Assembly: GCA_000431215.1 (NCBI GenBank)
Contig: HF985591.1
Coordinates: forward strand, 1 to 30,484
DNA: 30,484 nt
Direction: 5' to 3'
Source of the DNA: Prevotella sp. CAG:1031
GTDB taxonomy: Bacteria > Bacteroidota > Bacteroidia > Bacteroidales > Muribaculaceae
Each line of letters starts with the position of its first letter. The stretch's first letter is position 1. The notes beneath the pieces were generated by a model. The model searched no databases. It was not told the origin of the DNA and saw nothing but the letters and a program-made list of their open reading frames with translations. This document shows, piece after piece, positions 30,425-30,484 of the stretch. Both the position numbers and the translations under genes were made by a program.

Positions 30425-30484
30425 GTTAGTGTGTTTTATAGGGACTTTAGGATTAGGGGTCAGCGGATTTTCCCGGTGGGCAGA

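Larger units (their letters stand above)
29845..30484. other. Non-coding control region of the operon with two promoter cassettes
   Basis: The whole 640-base stretch lacks any credible gene on either strand. It holds two promoter-plus-repeat cassettes, four CTCT-N5-AGAG sites, four copies (one with a mismatch) of a TTGCTAAACA motif, and one GC-rich hairpin. On the minus strand directly before the vWA-like gene I see no good TAnnTTTG box in the current orientation; the nearest is a weak ACTATTTG (29912-29919). This supports the idea that the operon promoter is inverted here. Confidence 0.7.

Overview
The window looks like chromosomal or integrated DNA of a gut Bacteroidales bacterium. Three signs point there: PcfK-like, PcfJ-like and DUF3873-like genes typical of Bacteroidales conjugative elements, promoter boxes of the Bacteroidetes TAnnTTTG type, and many short-lipobox lipoproteins. 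No rRNA, tRNA, CRISPR array, transposase or recombinase gene was seen.

Layout. (1) Positions 1-1930, + strand: the end of a conjugative-element gene set (partial PcfK-like, PcfJ-like, DUF3873-like). (2) Positions 1931-2060: a short convergent junction with two hairpins, one an 11-bp perfect stem. (3) Positions 2061-29844, - strand: 24 consecutive genes with no gap over about 45 bases and many start/stop overlaps, so almost certainly one transcription unit of about 27.8 kb read right to left. (4) Positions 29845-30484: a non-coding control region.

In transcription order, the operon starts with a vWA-like lipoprotein, a three-helix membrane protein, a Tubulin_2-like GTPase, a 1131-residue actin/Hsp70-fold ATPase, a coiled-coil lipoprotein with a membrane helix, and a MotA/ZorA-like plus MotB/OmpA/ZorB-like pair. 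Next come a trypsin-like protease lipoprotein, a small membrane protein, a membrane-anchored J-domain-like protein without HPD, a tiny Cys/His lipoprotein, a zinc-ribbon/Sel1-like membrane protein and a lipoprotein with five 20-residue repeats. The third part holds an ADP-ribosylglycohydrolase, three small envelope proteins, a SanA-like/NAGPA-like fusion and a macro-like/FtsZ-like fusion. The last part holds two radical SAM enzymes, an alpha-barrel-like membrane protein, a TIM-barrel-like lipoprotein and a helical-repeat lipoprotein. Nine products have a credible lipobox.

Together these suggest an envelope-anchored machine that combines an ion-driven motor pair with tubulin-like and actin-like NTPases and ADP-ribose-related enzymes. 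The motor pair recalls Zorya anti-phage systems, but the other Zorya genes are absent and the rest of the gene set does not match any system I know. Function (defence, membrane remodelling, inter-bacterial conflict) is not proven by the sequence.

The control region appears to hold two invertible promoter cassettes. Each has a near-consensus Bacteroidetes promoter pointing away from the operon, flanked by inverted copies of a CTCT-N5-AGAG site whose 5-base core matches only within its own pair. Inverting the first cassette would put the promoter 54 bases upstream of the first gene's ATG. As written, the operon therefore looks switched off, which suggests a phase-variable system.
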